A DNA stretch of 64,000 nucleotides from OMIW01 sp044235645 (GTDB lineage Bacteria > Bdellovibrionota_C > UBA2361 > OMIW01), in assembly GCA_044235645.1 (NCBI GenBank), contig JBIIHQ010000005.1:214028-278027 (forward strand). The letters run 5' to 3'. The position numbers were made by a program, and so were the translations under genes. Below, in pieces: positions 34,457-43,628 of the stretch. The notes below the pieces were generated by a model. It had not been told where the DNA came from, did no database searches, and worked only from the letters and a program-made list of their open reading frames with translations. How positions within the stretch are numbered: position 1 is the stretch's first letter; each line of letters opens with the position of its first letter.

Positions 34457-34686
34457 AGGTACCTGTAGTGCAGCTATCGCTTCGACCTCGTGATCGAACC
34501 GCTTGCCGGGCTTCTGCATCCGAATGAGAGCCTCACCGACTGATAAAACCTCCTTGACACGAAGGTTCCCAGTGGCGGGAGAGGTCCGAGGTGGGTTACA
34601 CAATACTGTGGGGCGGTGGTTGCGTAAAGGGCGAACGGCTATGTCGAGCTGAGTGGTTTGGCCGAGGTCATTTAATCGGAGGGGGC

Positions 34687-35433
34687 ATGATTCGGTTTCA
34701 CAGGGTTCATAAAACGTATCCGCCCCGCCAGATAGCGCTCCGCGGAGTTTCAACCGTTATAGACAAGGGCGAATTCGTGTTTGTCGCCGGGGCGAGCGGG
34801 GCGGGTAAGTCGACCCTGCTCCGGCTTGGGTACGGTGCTGAGCGGGCCACTCAGGGAGAGGTGGTTGTTGCGGGCCGAACCATTAATCAGCTGGCTCGGG
34901 AGGGAGTCGCTTCGCTGCGTCGCGAGGTGGGGATTATCTTTCAGGATTACAAACTGCTGGCGAGTCGATCGGTGCTCGAGAATGTCGCTTTTCCCCTCGA
35001 GGTTCGGGGTATCGGCCGCGAGGAGCGGTCCGAACGGGCGCTCCTGATTCTTAAAACGGTAGGGCTTGGGGATAAAGCTCACGTTCCACCGATGACTCTA
35101 TCGGGAGGTGAACAGCAGCGGGTGGCGGTTGCGCGGGCTTTGGTGCATCGACCCCGTATTATCTTCGCCGATGAACCGACAGGAAATCTTGATCGGGATA
35201 TGGCGAACCTCGTATTTGATCTTCTTTTAGAGGCAAATCAAGCGGGGGTCACCGTGGTAGTTGCAACCCACAGCCTATCGATAATCGATACCCTCAATAA
35301 GCGAACACTGGTGCTCGACCGGGGACAGATCATTGGCGACTATCTTGATCCGCGCCGAGGGGTAACGCGTGAATCACGGGCTACCTCAGGAATGGGGGAG
35401 CCTCAAGAGGTGGGGACTGAAGCTGTAGTATAG
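34687..35433 (+). CDS. ftsE: Cell division ATP-binding protein FtsE
   Basis: 248 residues from ATG 34687, with GGAGGGGG 3-8 bases upstream. ABC ATPase: Walker A GASGAGKS (35-42), IFQDYKLL (Q-loop with the FtsE-type QDYKLL), signature LSGGEQQRVAVARAL, Walker B IIFADEPTGNLD and HSLSIID. With FtsX it forms the complex at the division site that turns ATP hydrolysis into activation of septal murein hydrolases through EnvC. It is the first gene of ftsE-ftsX-envC. The 20 residues after the ABC fold are specific to this protein. Confidence 0.95.
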   Translation: MIRFHRVHKTYPPRQIALRGVSTVIDKGEFVFVAGASGAGKSTLLRLGYGAERATQGEVVVAGRTINQLAREGVASLRREVGIIFQDYKLLASRSVLENVAFPLEVRGIGREERSERALLILKTVGLGDKAHVPPMTLSGGEQQRVAVARALVHRPRIIFADEPTGNLDRDMANLVFDLLLEANQAGVTVVVATHSLSIIDTLNKRTLVLDRGQIIGDYLDPRRGVTRESRATSGMGEPQEVGTEAVV

Positions 35434-35468
35434 CGGACCTCGGGACAACTGGCGGGGGGATAGAGACA

Positions 35469-36509
35469 ATGACGGGAGTAGCTCACCATAGCATGACAGA
35501 TGACGTACCCTCCGATGAGGCTGCGGCCACCGCTCGTACACCCACCTCATGTGGGTTGGAGAAGATGTGGCGGGTGCAGGGTTCGGAGGAGCGACCGCAT
35601 CGTCGGGAAATTCTGCGCCATCATCTCAGCGGCGCCTGGTCGCACTTGCGAGAGAGCCCTGCCTTCACCGCCATGACAACCGCTATTATGGGGGTGGTTC
35701 TTTCACTGTGTGTTTCGGGAATCGTACTCATCTACAATACGCATATTCTCCTTGAATACGCCCGAAGCTCGGTCGGGTTGACGATTTTCTTGCGCGACGA
35801 TCCTGCATTTGAGAGCCGAGAGCAGCTAGAGAGATATCTCCGTGCTGATGCCAGGATTGGGTCGATACGTTTCGAAAGTAAGGAGGAGGCACTCGAGAAA
35901 TTGCGGCTTGAGACTCCCGCAGTTTCCTCCCTTCTGCAGGGACTTGAGACGCGAAACCCACTCCCTTCCTCGTACGCCGTCACTGTTGTCAAAGAGTATA
36001 GCAGCCCTGCGATTTACCAAGAGCTTCGGCGCCGCCTTCAGCAGTTCCCTGATGTCGAGCTCGTTCAGTATAATAACAGCCTTCTGGGAGAACTCTCAGA
36101 GACGTTGCAGCTCATAGGTTGGCTTGGCGGCGCTGGGGCGTTTGTAATGTCTTTTGTAGCGGCGGGTATCGTTGCCCTTACGATTCTCATCTCGGTTGAT
36201 AGACGGCGACATGAGATCGTGGTGATGCGCCTCGTCGGAGCACCTGAGCGATTTATTCGTGGCCCGTTCGTTGTCGAGGGGGTTGCCAAGGGTTTGCTCG
36301 CAGGTGGGATCGGCATCGTCGCAGCTGCCCTCGGCTTTTCCGTACTTCATCACATCCTTGCATCAGCGTTGCCGTTTGTTCCGGTGTGGGATCGGATCGC
36401 GTTTTTGCCAGAAGCTCTTCTGGCTGCGGTGCTCGTGGCCGTCGGTGCTGTCGGAGGAATTGCCTCATTTGCTGCGGTTCGCCGCGCGATTCGGCCGATG
36501 GATGCGTGA
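35469..36509 (+). CDS. ftsX: Cell division permease-like protein FtsX
   Basis: 346 residues with a 65-residue cytoplasmic N-terminal extension, then four membrane spans: one near 75-95, three in the last 150. The periplasmic loop (LTIFLRDDPAFESREQLERY, RFESKEEALEKL, NPLPSSYAV) is the FtsX extracellular domain that binds EnvC-like partners. DRRRHEIVVMRLVGAPERFIRGPF is the family motif before span 3. It starts 35 bases after ftsE; the next gene begins 7 bases after its stop. Confidence 0.94.
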   Translation: MTGVAHHSMTDDVPSDEAAATARTPTSCGLEKMWRVQGSEERPHRREILRHHLSGAWSHLRESPAFTAMTTAIMGVVLSLCVSGIVLIYNTHILLEYARSSVGLTIFLRDDPAFESREQLERYLRADARIGSIRFESKEEALEKLRLETPAVSSLLQGLETRNPLPSSYAVTVVKEYSSPAIYQELRRRLQQFPDVELVQYNNSLLGELSETLQLIGWLGGAGAFVMSFVAAGIVALTILISVDRRRHEIVVMRLVGAPERFIRGPFVVEGVAKGLLAGGIGIVAAALGFSVLHHILASALPFVPVWDRIAFLPEALLAAVLVAVGAVGGIASFAAVRRAIRPMDA

Positions 36510-36516
36510 GGATTTG

Positions 36517-37806
36517 ATGAGATTCCGTGAGCATATCGGGGCTTGTCGGTTCTTAGTCATGGCCGCTGCGGTGGGGGGGCTCGTCTTTGCGGGGGCCCGT
36601 TGGGTTCACGCAGAGGATACGCAAGATAATGCGGAGCGAATCGCGACCCCGCCTAGCCAGGACGAGCAACGTCGGGCGACAGAGCTGACGGAGCAGTTGA
36701 ATGGGCTCACTATTCGAGTTGCGACGCTCTCTCGGGAGCTCGAGCAATCGCGAGCAAAGGGTCGGGCCAACGCGGCAAGTCTGGCGGGTATCGAGAGGGA
36801 TTTAACATCGATTTCGGGGCGACGGGAGGTTCTTCGCCTCGAACTCTCTGCGCACCAGGAGGCGCTCGCGCGAGAGGAAGCTCGCGAGGAGGGAGCGGTC
36901 CGGGAACTTGACGCACTTTCCGACGAGGTGCGCACTCGATTGCGAGCACTTTACATGGCACGCCGTGGAGGGGCCGAGGACCTTCTCGTATTTCACCAAC
37001 GAGAGCGAGATGTTGCGCTGTTTTCCCCCCGAGAGCATGCGATGTGGGGGCGCATCGTGAACTCCGACCGGGATCTTCTGGTTGAGTTGGAGAAGAAAAA
37101 AGAGGAGGTCTCGACGCTCCGACAGCGCCTTAATCGAGAGCGGGCTACTCTCGTGTCGCTTAAGACGACTATCGAGAAGCAAGCAGAGGAGCTCGAGAAG
37201 AAAAAAAATGTCCGTTCGTCGATGCTCTCCCACCACGAGGCGCACGAGGCATCGGTGCGTCGGACATTAGAGAGTCTTCAGGAGGAGTGGTTTCGGTTAT
37301 CGAGGATGCTTGAAGTGCTCACCGGAGGGGGTGCCGAGCCGACAAGTCAGATGGTGGTTCCCCCCATCGGAGGTACCTATCAGAGTTCGGGCAAGGTTGC
37401 GGATGTTCCGACCGTCTCGATATCCATCCCCGCAATTGGTCGGATCGTGCGCCCATTTGGCAAGCGTCAAGTGCGCGAGTTTGATGATTTTGTATCAGCG
37501 AATGGGGTTGAGCTGCTGGTTGAAGAGGGGGGGATCGTCAAAGGGGTGCAGGCGGGGACTGTTCGATTCGTCGGTGAGATGCCGGGATTTGGGCCCGTCG
37601 TCGTCATTGACCATGGGGATAGGTTCTATTCCATGTATGGGCGTTTAGGTCGGGTCGCTGTGGCGGTGGGTAGCCGTGTCGAAAAGGGTGGAGAGATAGG
37701 CATTGTCGGTAAGCCAGGGGCACGGGGGAGCAATTTCTATTTCGAATCGCGCCGCGCGGGGCACCCTGTTGATCCCGTGCGGGAGCTCGGGGTCCCGTGG
37801 GGGTAG
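36517..37806 (+). CDS. envC: EnvC-like murein hydrolase activator (degenerate M23 domain)
   Basis: 429 residues from ATG 36517, with GAGG five bases upstream. Signal peptide to about residue 32 (WVHAED), a long coiled coil (about 45-290) and a LytM/M23 domain (about 310-425). The zinc ligands of active M23 enzymes are gone: the HxxxD site reads NGVELLVEEG, the usual YxHL is YGRL and HxH is NFYF. As in E. coli EnvC, it should activate amidases rather than cut murein. Position after ftsX fits this. A frame further upstream overlaps ftsX and is not used. Confidence 0.92.
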   Translation: MRFREHIGACRFLVMAAAVGGLVFAGARWVHAEDTQDNAERIATPPSQDEQRRATELTEQLNGLTIRVATLSRELEQSRAKGRANAASLAGIERDLTSISGRREVLRLELSAHQEALAREEAREEGAVRELDALSDEVRTRLRALYMARRGGAEDLLVFHQRERDVALFSPREHAMWGRIVNSDRDLLVELEKKKEEVSTLRQRLNRERATLVSLKTTIEKQAEELEKKKNVRSSMLSHHEAHEASVRRTLESLQEEWFRLSRMLEVLTGGGAEPTSQMVVPPIGGTYQSSGKVADVPTVSISIPAIGRIVRPFGKRQVREFDDFVSANGVELLVEEGGIVKGVQAGTVRFVGEMPGFGPVVVIDHGDRFYSMYGRLGRVAVAVGSRVEKGGEIGIVGKPGARGSNFYFESRRAGHPVDPVRELGVPWG

Positions 37807-37950
37807 GGGCGATTGATTGCGTACCCCCTTTGCGTGCACCCCCTGAGAGGAAGGTCATTTTTTCAGGAAGCCGCGATTTTTGAGGTAACGGCTACCCAAT
37901 AAAATCTTGAATCCTTTCGCTTCAGTGATATTACTTTTGACACAATGCAG

Positions 37951-37988
37951 GAGCCCTAATGTGTCTTGCTGGGAGAGGGGCTTTTTTG
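37951..37988 (+). terminator. Possible terminator between envC and ctp
   Basis: AGCCCT (37952-37957) can pair with GGGGCT (37977-37982) across a 19-base loop and is followed by six T. The stem is short, so efficiency may be partial. Confidence 0.4.
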
Positions 37989-38040
37989 GTAACTTAGTCG
38001 GTGGCTCGGTTTGATTCCAGGGGATTCGTAAAGGGACGAC

Positions 38041-39600
38041 ATGATGCGGCGGGGCGATAGGGGCACAGAGTCGGATAACGCGATCGGGCGAGATCCGCAT
38101 TCGTCAGCCGATGCACCCAATTCCGGTGCGGTCCAGTCGCCCGATGGTCCGTTGTTCGAGAGTCCAAGATTATTAAATGAATGGGATGGTTATCCCCTTC
38201 ATCCTGGGATTTCCCGATACCGTTTTCAGCGGAGAACGCTTCTCCAGGGGGCTGCCCTTGGTGCGGGTGTGGTATTGAGTTTTATGTACGCGATCAGTCA
38301 GGGCGCGTCGGCGGTTGTTGCCAAGGAGGATGTCAACAAAGGGATTTATCACCAGCTGAAGACCTTCACGGATGTGATCTCAATCGTTCAGCGAGACTAT
38401 GTTTCGGAGGTTGATAGCAAGAAGCTCGTCGAGGGTGCAATCAGGGGGATGTTGACCTCTCTCGATCCTCACAGTGGCTATCTCGATCCCGATTTTTACC
38501 AGGATTTGCAGGCCCAAACGAAGGGAGAGTTCGGGGGGCTTGGAATTGAGATTACCTTCAAGGATGGATTGCTTGTTGTTGTCGCTCCAATGGAGGACTC
38601 CCCTGCGGAGCGGGCGGGTGTCCGAGCGGGTGATGTCATCGTCAAGATTCAGGGAGAGTTTACCAAGGAGTTCTCCCTCGTCGATGCGGTCAAGCGGTTG
38701 CGAGGGCCGAAAGGTACCCCAATTACTATCTCGGTGAGTCGAAAAGGTAGCTCCCAGTTAATCGATCTCTCCATTGTCCGTGAGAACATATCGGTGCGAA
38801 GTATTCGTAGCCGGTACCTTGAGAGCGGATTCGGTTATATTCGGATCTCCCAATTTGTAGAGAAGACCTCGGATGACTTGGCTGCGGCGATTCGCAAACT
38901 TCAACGAAAGAGCGCTGACGGCGAGATTAAGGGTCTGATTATTGACGTGCGCAATAATCCTGGTGGGCTTCTCACTCAGGCGATAAAGGTGAGCGACATG
39001 TTTCTCTCTCGGGGGGTAATCGTTTACACAGATGGACGGATGGAGAGCCAAAAACAGCGGTTCTACGCCCATCCGCGAGGAACGCAGCCCGAATATCCTA
39101 TCGTTGTTTTAGTTAATGGGGGCTCTGCGAGTGCCTCCGAGATTATCGCGGGCGCACTGAAAGATCACGGGCGAGCCGTTATTCTGGGAGCGCCGACCTT
39201 CGGCAAGGGTTCGGTTCAGACGATAACCCCGCTCGAGAATGGCGGTGCCTTGACTCTCACGACGGCCCTCTACTACACAAAGAGCGGTCGCTCTATTCAG
39301 GCTCAGGGAATTATTCCGGATATCGAGCTCGATGTGCCGATGATTGAGGATGAAGAAGAGACTCTGCCCTCTCCTCGACAACAGGCCGAGCGGTTTATTG
39401 TGCGAGAGCGGGATCTACCGGGAGCGATTAAGAACCCGTCGGGGGTGTCGCAACCTGGCTCCGAGGAGGGGAAGGGTGCATCTCAGCCCCCATCGGTCAA
39501 GGTCCCGAGGCCGTTTGATCCTGAGCGGGCGGAGATCTCCGACTGGATCGCTCGTGATAAACAGTTCGCCAAGGCGCTTGAAGTGTTGCGGGGGCTGTAG
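38041..39600 (+). CDS. C-terminal processing peptidase, S41 family
   Basis: 519 residues. A 65-residue N-terminal part (polar, then a membrane anchor: GAALGAGVVLSFMYAIS), a PDZ domain (about 155-245; FGGLGIEI, AERAGVRAGDVIVKI, VDAVKRLRGPKGT) and the S41 catalytic domain. The nucleophile is in NGGSASASEI and the catalytic Lys in TFGKGSVQT. Such Ctp proteases act in the periplasm on cell-wall enzymes and partner lipoproteins; the location after ftsE-ftsX-envC suggests a role in murein hydrolase turnover. The region after residue 430 is a linker rich in Pro, Ser and Glu and a short C-terminal helix. Confidence 0.93.
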   Translation: MMRRGDRGTESDNAIGRDPHSSADAPNSGAVQSPDGPLFESPRLLNEWDGYPLHPGISRYRFQRRTLLQGAALGAGVVLSFMYAISQGASAVVAKEDVNKGIYHQLKTFTDVISIVQRDYVSEVDSKKLVEGAIRGMLTSLDPHSGYLDPDFYQDLQAQTKGEFGGLGIEITFKDGLLVVVAPMEDSPAERAGVRAGDVIVKIQGEFTKEFSLVDAVKRLRGPKGTPITISVSRKGSSQLIDLSIVRENISVRSIRSRYLESGFGYIRISQFVEKTSDDLAAAIRKLQRKSADGEIKGLIIDVRNNPGGLLTQAIKVSDMFLSRGVIVYTDGRMESQKQRFYAHPRGTQPEYPIVVLVNGGSASASEIIAGALKDHGRAVILGAPTFGKGSVQTITPLENGGALTLTTALYYTKSGRSIQAQGIIPDIELDVPMIEDEEETLPSPRQQAERFIVRERDLPGAIKNPSGVSQPGSEEGKGASQPPSVKVPRPFDPERAEISDWIARDKQFAKALEVLRGL

Positions 39601-39684
39601 AGGAAATTTTAGGAAAGGCTGGCGAGGGGAGCCAGGGAGGGTCTGATGTCATCTCTGGGGAGCGGAAATTATCGAGGTGTACGG

Positions 39685-39713
39685 TTGACCTTTAACCTGA
39701 TTTCAGGTATCTA
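39685..39713 (+). promoter_or_regulatory. Promoter of tRNA-Val and probably rpmI-rplT
   Basis: TTGACC (39685-39690) and TATCTA (39708-39713) are spaced by 17 bases; the tRNA begins 21 bases further on. Confidence 0.75.
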
Positions 39714-39733
39714 ACCGTGGCCTCAAACGGTGA

Positions 39734-39807
<74 letters not shown>

Positions 39808-39904
39808 TGTTTGGTGCAGTAAACGCCGCTATAGGGTATCGAGGATGGAGGTGAGAGGTCGTCTCTGCCCGAGGTCCTTGAAAGGAAGACAGGAGATTCA
39901 AGCA

Positions 39905-40102
39905 ATGCCAAAGATTAAGACCAATAAAATGGCGGCCAAGAAGTTTCGGGTGACCGGAAGCGGTCGTATAAAGAGAGCTCGCACAAATCGCAGTCATCTC
40001 ACCTCGAAGCGAGCACCAAAGCGGATGCGCCAGCTCCGTAGACCCGCCTGCGTGGGCCCTGAGTTGGAGAAAATGGTGCGTCGTATGCTTCCGAACGGCT
40101 AG
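39905..40102 (+). CDS. rpmI: 50S ribosomal protein L35
   Basis: 65 residues, start MPKIKTNKMAAKKFRVTGSG, ending in RRPACV and a short helix; length and sequence are typical of bL35. ATG 39905 has AGGAG upstream. In most bacteria the order is infC-rpmI-rplT; here infC is absent and a tRNA takes its place, so initiation factor 3 must be encoded elsewhere. Confidence 0.97.
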   Translation: MPKIKTNKMAAKKFRVTGSGRIKRARTNRSHLTSKRAPKRMRQLRRPACVGPELEKMVRRMLPNG

Positions 40103-40216
40103 GTCGCTGAGGTATTCGGAGGTCGGCAGAAAAAGAGTTCAGTTAAGAGGAGCCTGACGAGGTCGCTCTCGAGAGTATGAGGGTGGCATGGGCAGGTGGC
40201 AACAGGTAGGTGATAT

Positions 40217-40573
40217 ATGCGCGTTAAACGAGGTGTAGTTCGGCGTCGTCGACACAACAAAATGCTGAAGCTGGCGAGTGGGTATCGAGGTCGCCGTAAC
40301 GGGTGCTTCAAGCTTGCCAAGCTCTCCGTGGAGCATGGGTGGCGGTACGCATACCGCGACAGAAAAGCTAAGAAGCGGGATTTTCGTTCGTTGTGGATAA
40401 TGCGGATTAACGCGGCCGCGCGGTTGTGCGGTCTCTCCTACAGCCAATTCATGCATGGTCTGACTCTGGCGAATATCGAGCTTGATAGGAAGGCTTTGGC
40501 CGAAGTCGCGGCAACTGATTCGACGGGCTTCTCAGCCATAGCCGATAAAGTGAAAGCGGCGTTGGCTGCATAG
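40217..40573 (+). CDS. rplT: 50S ribosomal protein L20
   Basis: 118 residues, start MRVKRGVVRRRRHNKMLKLA, with GYRGRRNGCFKLA and LWIMRINAAARLCGLSY, all typical of bL20. It binds 23S rRNA early in assembly and in several bacteria represses its own operon. It lies 114 bases after rpmI, a longer gap than usual that may hold an autoregulatory site. A strong terminator follows. Confidence 0.97.
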   Translation: MRVKRGVVRRRRHNKMLKLASGYRGRRNGCFKLAKLSVEHGWRYAYRDRKAKKRDFRSLWIMRINAAARLCGLSYSQFMHGLTLANIELDRKALAEVAATDSTGFSAIADKVKAALAA

Positions 40574-40604
40574 GTAAGAGCGGGAGCTCTACGTGATGTT
40601 GAGG

Positions 40605-40630
40605 AGGGGGGCCGAGGTGCCCCCCTTTTT
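40605..40630 (+). terminator. Rho-independent terminator after rplT
   Basis: AGGGGGGC pairs with GCCCCCCT across a six-base loop and runs into five T, 32 bases after the rplT stop. Confidence 0.92.
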
Positions 40631-40712
40631 GTGTGATGATGTCAGTCAGTTGTCACGCGACATTATGGGGCGAAAGAACCTTAAAGATTAAAAAAGAATT
40701 AAGAGGTGGTTT

Positions 40713-41282
40713 GTGAACCACGGAACACCGGGAGAGGGTTTTGCCGATGAAGGGGTTGAGGCGATTGAAGTAACGTCGGAGGAGCAATCTACGCCCTCCA
40801 GGTACGTTACTTCGGGCACGGATCTTTCGGTTCATCCAGCTGCAATCGTCGTGCGATTATCGCATCTCGCTATTCCTGATCTTGTGAGGATCGAGTCGGA
40901 GTCAAGCCCTGCTCCGTGGTCGATGCGCCTGTTTGAAGAAGAATTCCGTGTTGCGCACGCCGTCGTGCTCGGTGCACGTTCAGGTGGCAGCCTCGTCGGT
41001 TTTGCCGTGTTTCATCACGTCGCAGACGAATATCATCTCCTCAATATCGCAGTCGAGCAACAATCGCGTCGCAGAGGAATTGCTGCTGCCTTGATGCAGG
41101 AGATTATCTGTGCTGCTCATGCTTCGGGGGTGGCGGCGGTTACGCTTGAGGTTCGGGCCACGAATAGTGGCGCCCAAGCGCTTTATCGGCGATTTGGATT
41201 TGTTGAAGTGGGTGTCCGTCGAGGATATTACTCTGACAACGATGAGGACGCAGTTTTGTTGACCCGGGTGCTCGGCGACTGA
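40713..41282 (+). CDS. rimI: GNAT acetyltransferase, RimI-like
   Basis: 189 residues; the GNAT domain begins at about residue 45. AIPDLVRIESESSPAPWSM is the RimI N-terminal block, LLNIAVEQQSRRRGIAAALM the acetyl-CoA-binding motif, and EVRATNSGAQALYRRFGF the end of the fold. RimI acetylates the N-terminus of ribosomal protein S18 and related targets. The first 45 residues are an extra acidic stretch with no known counterpart. Start GTG 40713 has AAGAGGTGG upstream. Location after the ribosomal genes is suggestive but the terminator separates them. Confidence 0.87.
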   Translation: MNHGTPGEGFADEGVEAIEVTSEEQSTPSRYVTSGTDLSVHPAAIVVRLSHLAIPDLVRIESESSPAPWSMRLFEEEFRVAHAVVLGARSGGSLVGFAVFHHVADEYHLLNIAVEQQSRRRGIAAALMQEIICAAHASGVAAVTLEVRATNSGAQALYRRFGFVEVGVRRGYYSDNDEDAVLLTRVLGD

Positions 41283-41349
41283 GGTGTGAGTCTCTCGCAA
41301 GAATCGGCCTCTCCATGATAACAACCAGTCGTGTTCGCGAGATAATGCG

Positions 41350-42429
41350 ATGGATCTCTATACCTCAGTACTCCGCCCGTTACTCTTTCTTTTTGATGGT
41401 GAGCAGGCGCACCGGTTTGGAATGACTGCTGCTTCGCTCTGTAATTCTGACATCGTTGGCCGGGTTGTGTCGCGGTGCATGCGTGGACATGATGAGCGGC
41501 TTTCGGTCGATATTGCCGGTATTCGATTTTCCGGTCCAGTCGGAATTGCCGCGGGTTTTGATAAAGAGGGCCAGGCGATTGGATTTGCCCAAAGTATTGG
41601 CGCGAGTCATATCGAAGTTGGCACTGTTACGTTGCGCCCACAGTCAGGGAATGCGCGTCCCCGGGTATTTCGCCTTCCTGACGAGCGAGCGATTGTCAAT
41701 CGGATGGGTTTCCCCTCATCAGGAGTTGATGCCGTCCTTCAGCGGCTTGAGCACTGGAGCACGCATGAGCGAGCGATTCGGATCGGGATCAACATCGGAA
41801 AGAACAAAGAGACACCAATTGCCGATGCGGTTGATGAGTATGCGCGTCTCACGAAGATAGTTGCTCCGTTCGCTGACTATATATGCATAAACGTTTCATC
41901 GCCGAACACGCCTGATCTCAGAATGCTTCAGGAACCCGCGCGTCTCAGCGCGCTCCTCGCTGCCAGCCGAGCAGCGGCAGGGGGGAAACCACTTTTTGTG
42001 AAGCTTTCGCCAGATATTGAGCCACACGATTTAGAGTCGATAGTGGGGGTGATTGTTGGCCAAAAGATCGATGCTGTGGTCGCCACGAATACGACGATAT
42101 CGCGAGATGCATGCCCGGCTGCGCTAAAATTCGAAGGTGGATTAAGTGGGGCACCTCTCTTCGAGCGTTCGTGCGCTTTCGTGGCGCAGCTGTATCGTCA
42201 TCTTGGTGGAGCTGTTCCGATAGTGGGGGTTGGAGGTATCGATTCATCGGAGCGGGCGATTCAAATGCTTGTAGCAGGAGCACGAGTTTTGCAGTTGTAT
42301 ACGGGGCTTGTTTTCAAAGGGCCGGCGGTAATCGGTCAGATCCATCGAGAAATTGTGCAGTGGTTAGAGAACCACGACATCAAGGCGATAGGCGAGATCC
42401 TCGGTCAAGATAGGAGGTTGTCTGAATAA
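41350..42429 (+). CDS. pyrD: Dihydroorotate dehydrogenase (quinone), class 2
   Basis: 359 residues. Catalyses oxidation of dihydroorotate to orotate with quinone at the inner membrane, the fourth step of pyrimidine synthesis. Class 2 features are visible: the N-terminal helical membrane-binding extension (SVLRPLLFLFDGEQAHRFGM), GIAAGFDKEGQAI, NRMGFPSSG, the catalytic Ser in INVSSPNTPDLR, KLSPD, NTT and the FMN phosphate site VGVGGI. Starts 67 bases after rimI. Confidence 0.96.
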   Translation: MDLYTSVLRPLLFLFDGEQAHRFGMTAASLCNSDIVGRVVSRCMRGHDERLSVDIAGIRFSGPVGIAAGFDKEGQAIGFAQSIGASHIEVGTVTLRPQSGNARPRVFRLPDERAIVNRMGFPSSGVDAVLQRLEHWSTHERAIRIGINIGKNKETPIADAVDEYARLTKIVAPFADYICINVSSPNTPDLRMLQEPARLSALLAASRAAAGGKPLFVKLSPDIEPHDLESIVGVIVGQKIDAVVATNTTISRDACPAALKFEGGLSGAPLFERSCAFVAQLYRHLGGAVPIVGVGGIDSSERAIQMLVAGARVLQLYTGLVFKGPAVIGQIHREIVQWLENHDIKAIGEILGQDRRLSE

Positions 42430-42538
42430 CCAACCGCGCGAATTGTGGGGTTTGTTGCCCGGTGGCTGGTTCTGGTGTGGTATTCCTGCAACATATTGAA
42501 ATAACAGAAAAAAAAACATGCAAATGCGCGTCGAACCT

Positions 42539-42568
42539 TTGACGCACCTTGTACCCATTTCGTATACT
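42539..42568 (+). promoter_or_regulatory. Strong sigma-70-type promoter with no gene downstream
   Basis: TTGACG (42539-42544) and TATACT (42563-42568) are spaced by 18 bases, and an A-rich tract (42507-42517) lies where an UP element would be. The next confident gene (carD) starts more than 1 kb further on. Confidence 0.65.
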
Positions 42569-42865
42569 CCGGGGCGAAAGGGTAGCGAATGCCGTAGTGG
42601 ATCGGTTCAGATTCGGTGAGGGAGCGGGACCGGAGCCTTGACGAGAGAGCGGTCAAGTTCTCCTCGGAGCTAGTTCCATTCAAGGTGGCTTCGATGGGCC
42701 GGGTTGTTGCTAGTCGGCGTTGCTACTTGACAGGGTTGCTACTTGATAGGGTTGCTAACAGAGTCGGTGTTCGTCTAAGTCGTTAGTGTACAAAGCACCT
42801 GAATGTTCGAGAGCTTCCCGGTATGAGGCCATGTCGGTGCGAGTGGCTCTTCGGGTCGAGCACAT

Positions 42866-42940
42866 CGCTGTCGAATAGCTCGCTGTCGAATAGCTCGCTG
42901 TCGAATAGCTCGCTGTCGAATAGCTCGCTGTCGAATAGCT
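42866..42940 (+). repeat. Five perfect tandem copies of a 15-bp unit
   Basis: The unit CGCTGTCGAATAGCT occurs five times without a change, followed by a broken copy (CAGTGCG). The period is a multiple of three, so open frames run through it in both directions, but the surrounding sequence does not look coding. Confidence 0.95.
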
Positions 42941-43628
42941 CAGTGCGAGATACTGAGACCGGGGTGTCGGCTGTCGGTTTCCATCTTGCTTTCGACGCGC
43001 GCAATGATACGGAAAAAAACTGAGATTGCAATATCCTTTTCAGGTTTTTTTGGAAAATTATTCTGAGCTTAACTTCTCGGGGTTGCTCCTCATCGGTTCC
43101 TTGGTGTTGTTTGCGGCTTGGTCCGTGACGATTGTTTGGTCGATGAGGAGGCATTCTGATGATGCGAGGGTTTTTTGATGGGTTCTTTTAGGTGGGTTTC
43201 GGTGTGTGCTTACACGCGTTCCCTCTCACCCATCGGTGGCGAGGATGAAGTTTTCACATTGACTCTGAAGGTTCCCCGGCCAAGGTAAGGAGCCTGGGCC
43301 AGAGTCAGAATAGTTGGTGGGAGCTGCCGAGGACGGAAGGGAAGCGTTTCAGGAGTGGTGAGTGGCTGGTTCAGCGCAATACCCCGCGTAATGCTCGTTG
43401 GGAAGACGGAGAGCGGTACTGACGTTTTTGATATCGACGTACGATGGTAAGCAGTTGATTCGGGTGGTCGGTGTATCGTGGGATTGTGGCGGACACTTGG
43501 CAGGCAATCGTGCTGAGTGACGGGACGTGGAGCATCAGTAGGGCGACTTCTTTCGTCTGAACAACTTCACGTTGCAACACAATCCGTACTGATAGGGATG
43601 GCGTAAACATCTTGGGAGGAGTCCTGTC

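Larger units (their letters stand above)
42430..43628. other. 1.2-kb region without a confident gene; promoter, tandem repeat and hairpins
   Basis: This is the second largest gene-free stretch after allowing for small frames. It holds a strong sigma-70-type promoter (42539-42568), two copies of GTTGCTACTTGA (42718 onward), the five-copy 15-bp repeat (42866-42940), a hairpin before a T run at 43013-43051 and an 8-bp inverted repeat at 43260-43307 (TGACTCTG ... CAGAGTCA). No tmRNA, SRP, RNase P or 6S signature was recognised. A non-coding transcript starting near 42575 is possible. Confidence 0.45.

Noticed and set aside
36259..36516. 86-codon upstream extension of the EnvC-like gene
   Set aside because: It overlaps ftsX in another frame and contains no signal peptide; the start at 36517 gives one.
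42866..42940. CRISPR array
   Set aside because: Units are 15 bp and directly joined, without spacers; no cas genes are present.
42823..43023. 66-codon frame over the 15-bp repeat (SLSNS units)
   Set aside because: Opened by the repeat itself; no ribosome site, no domain and non-coding flanks.
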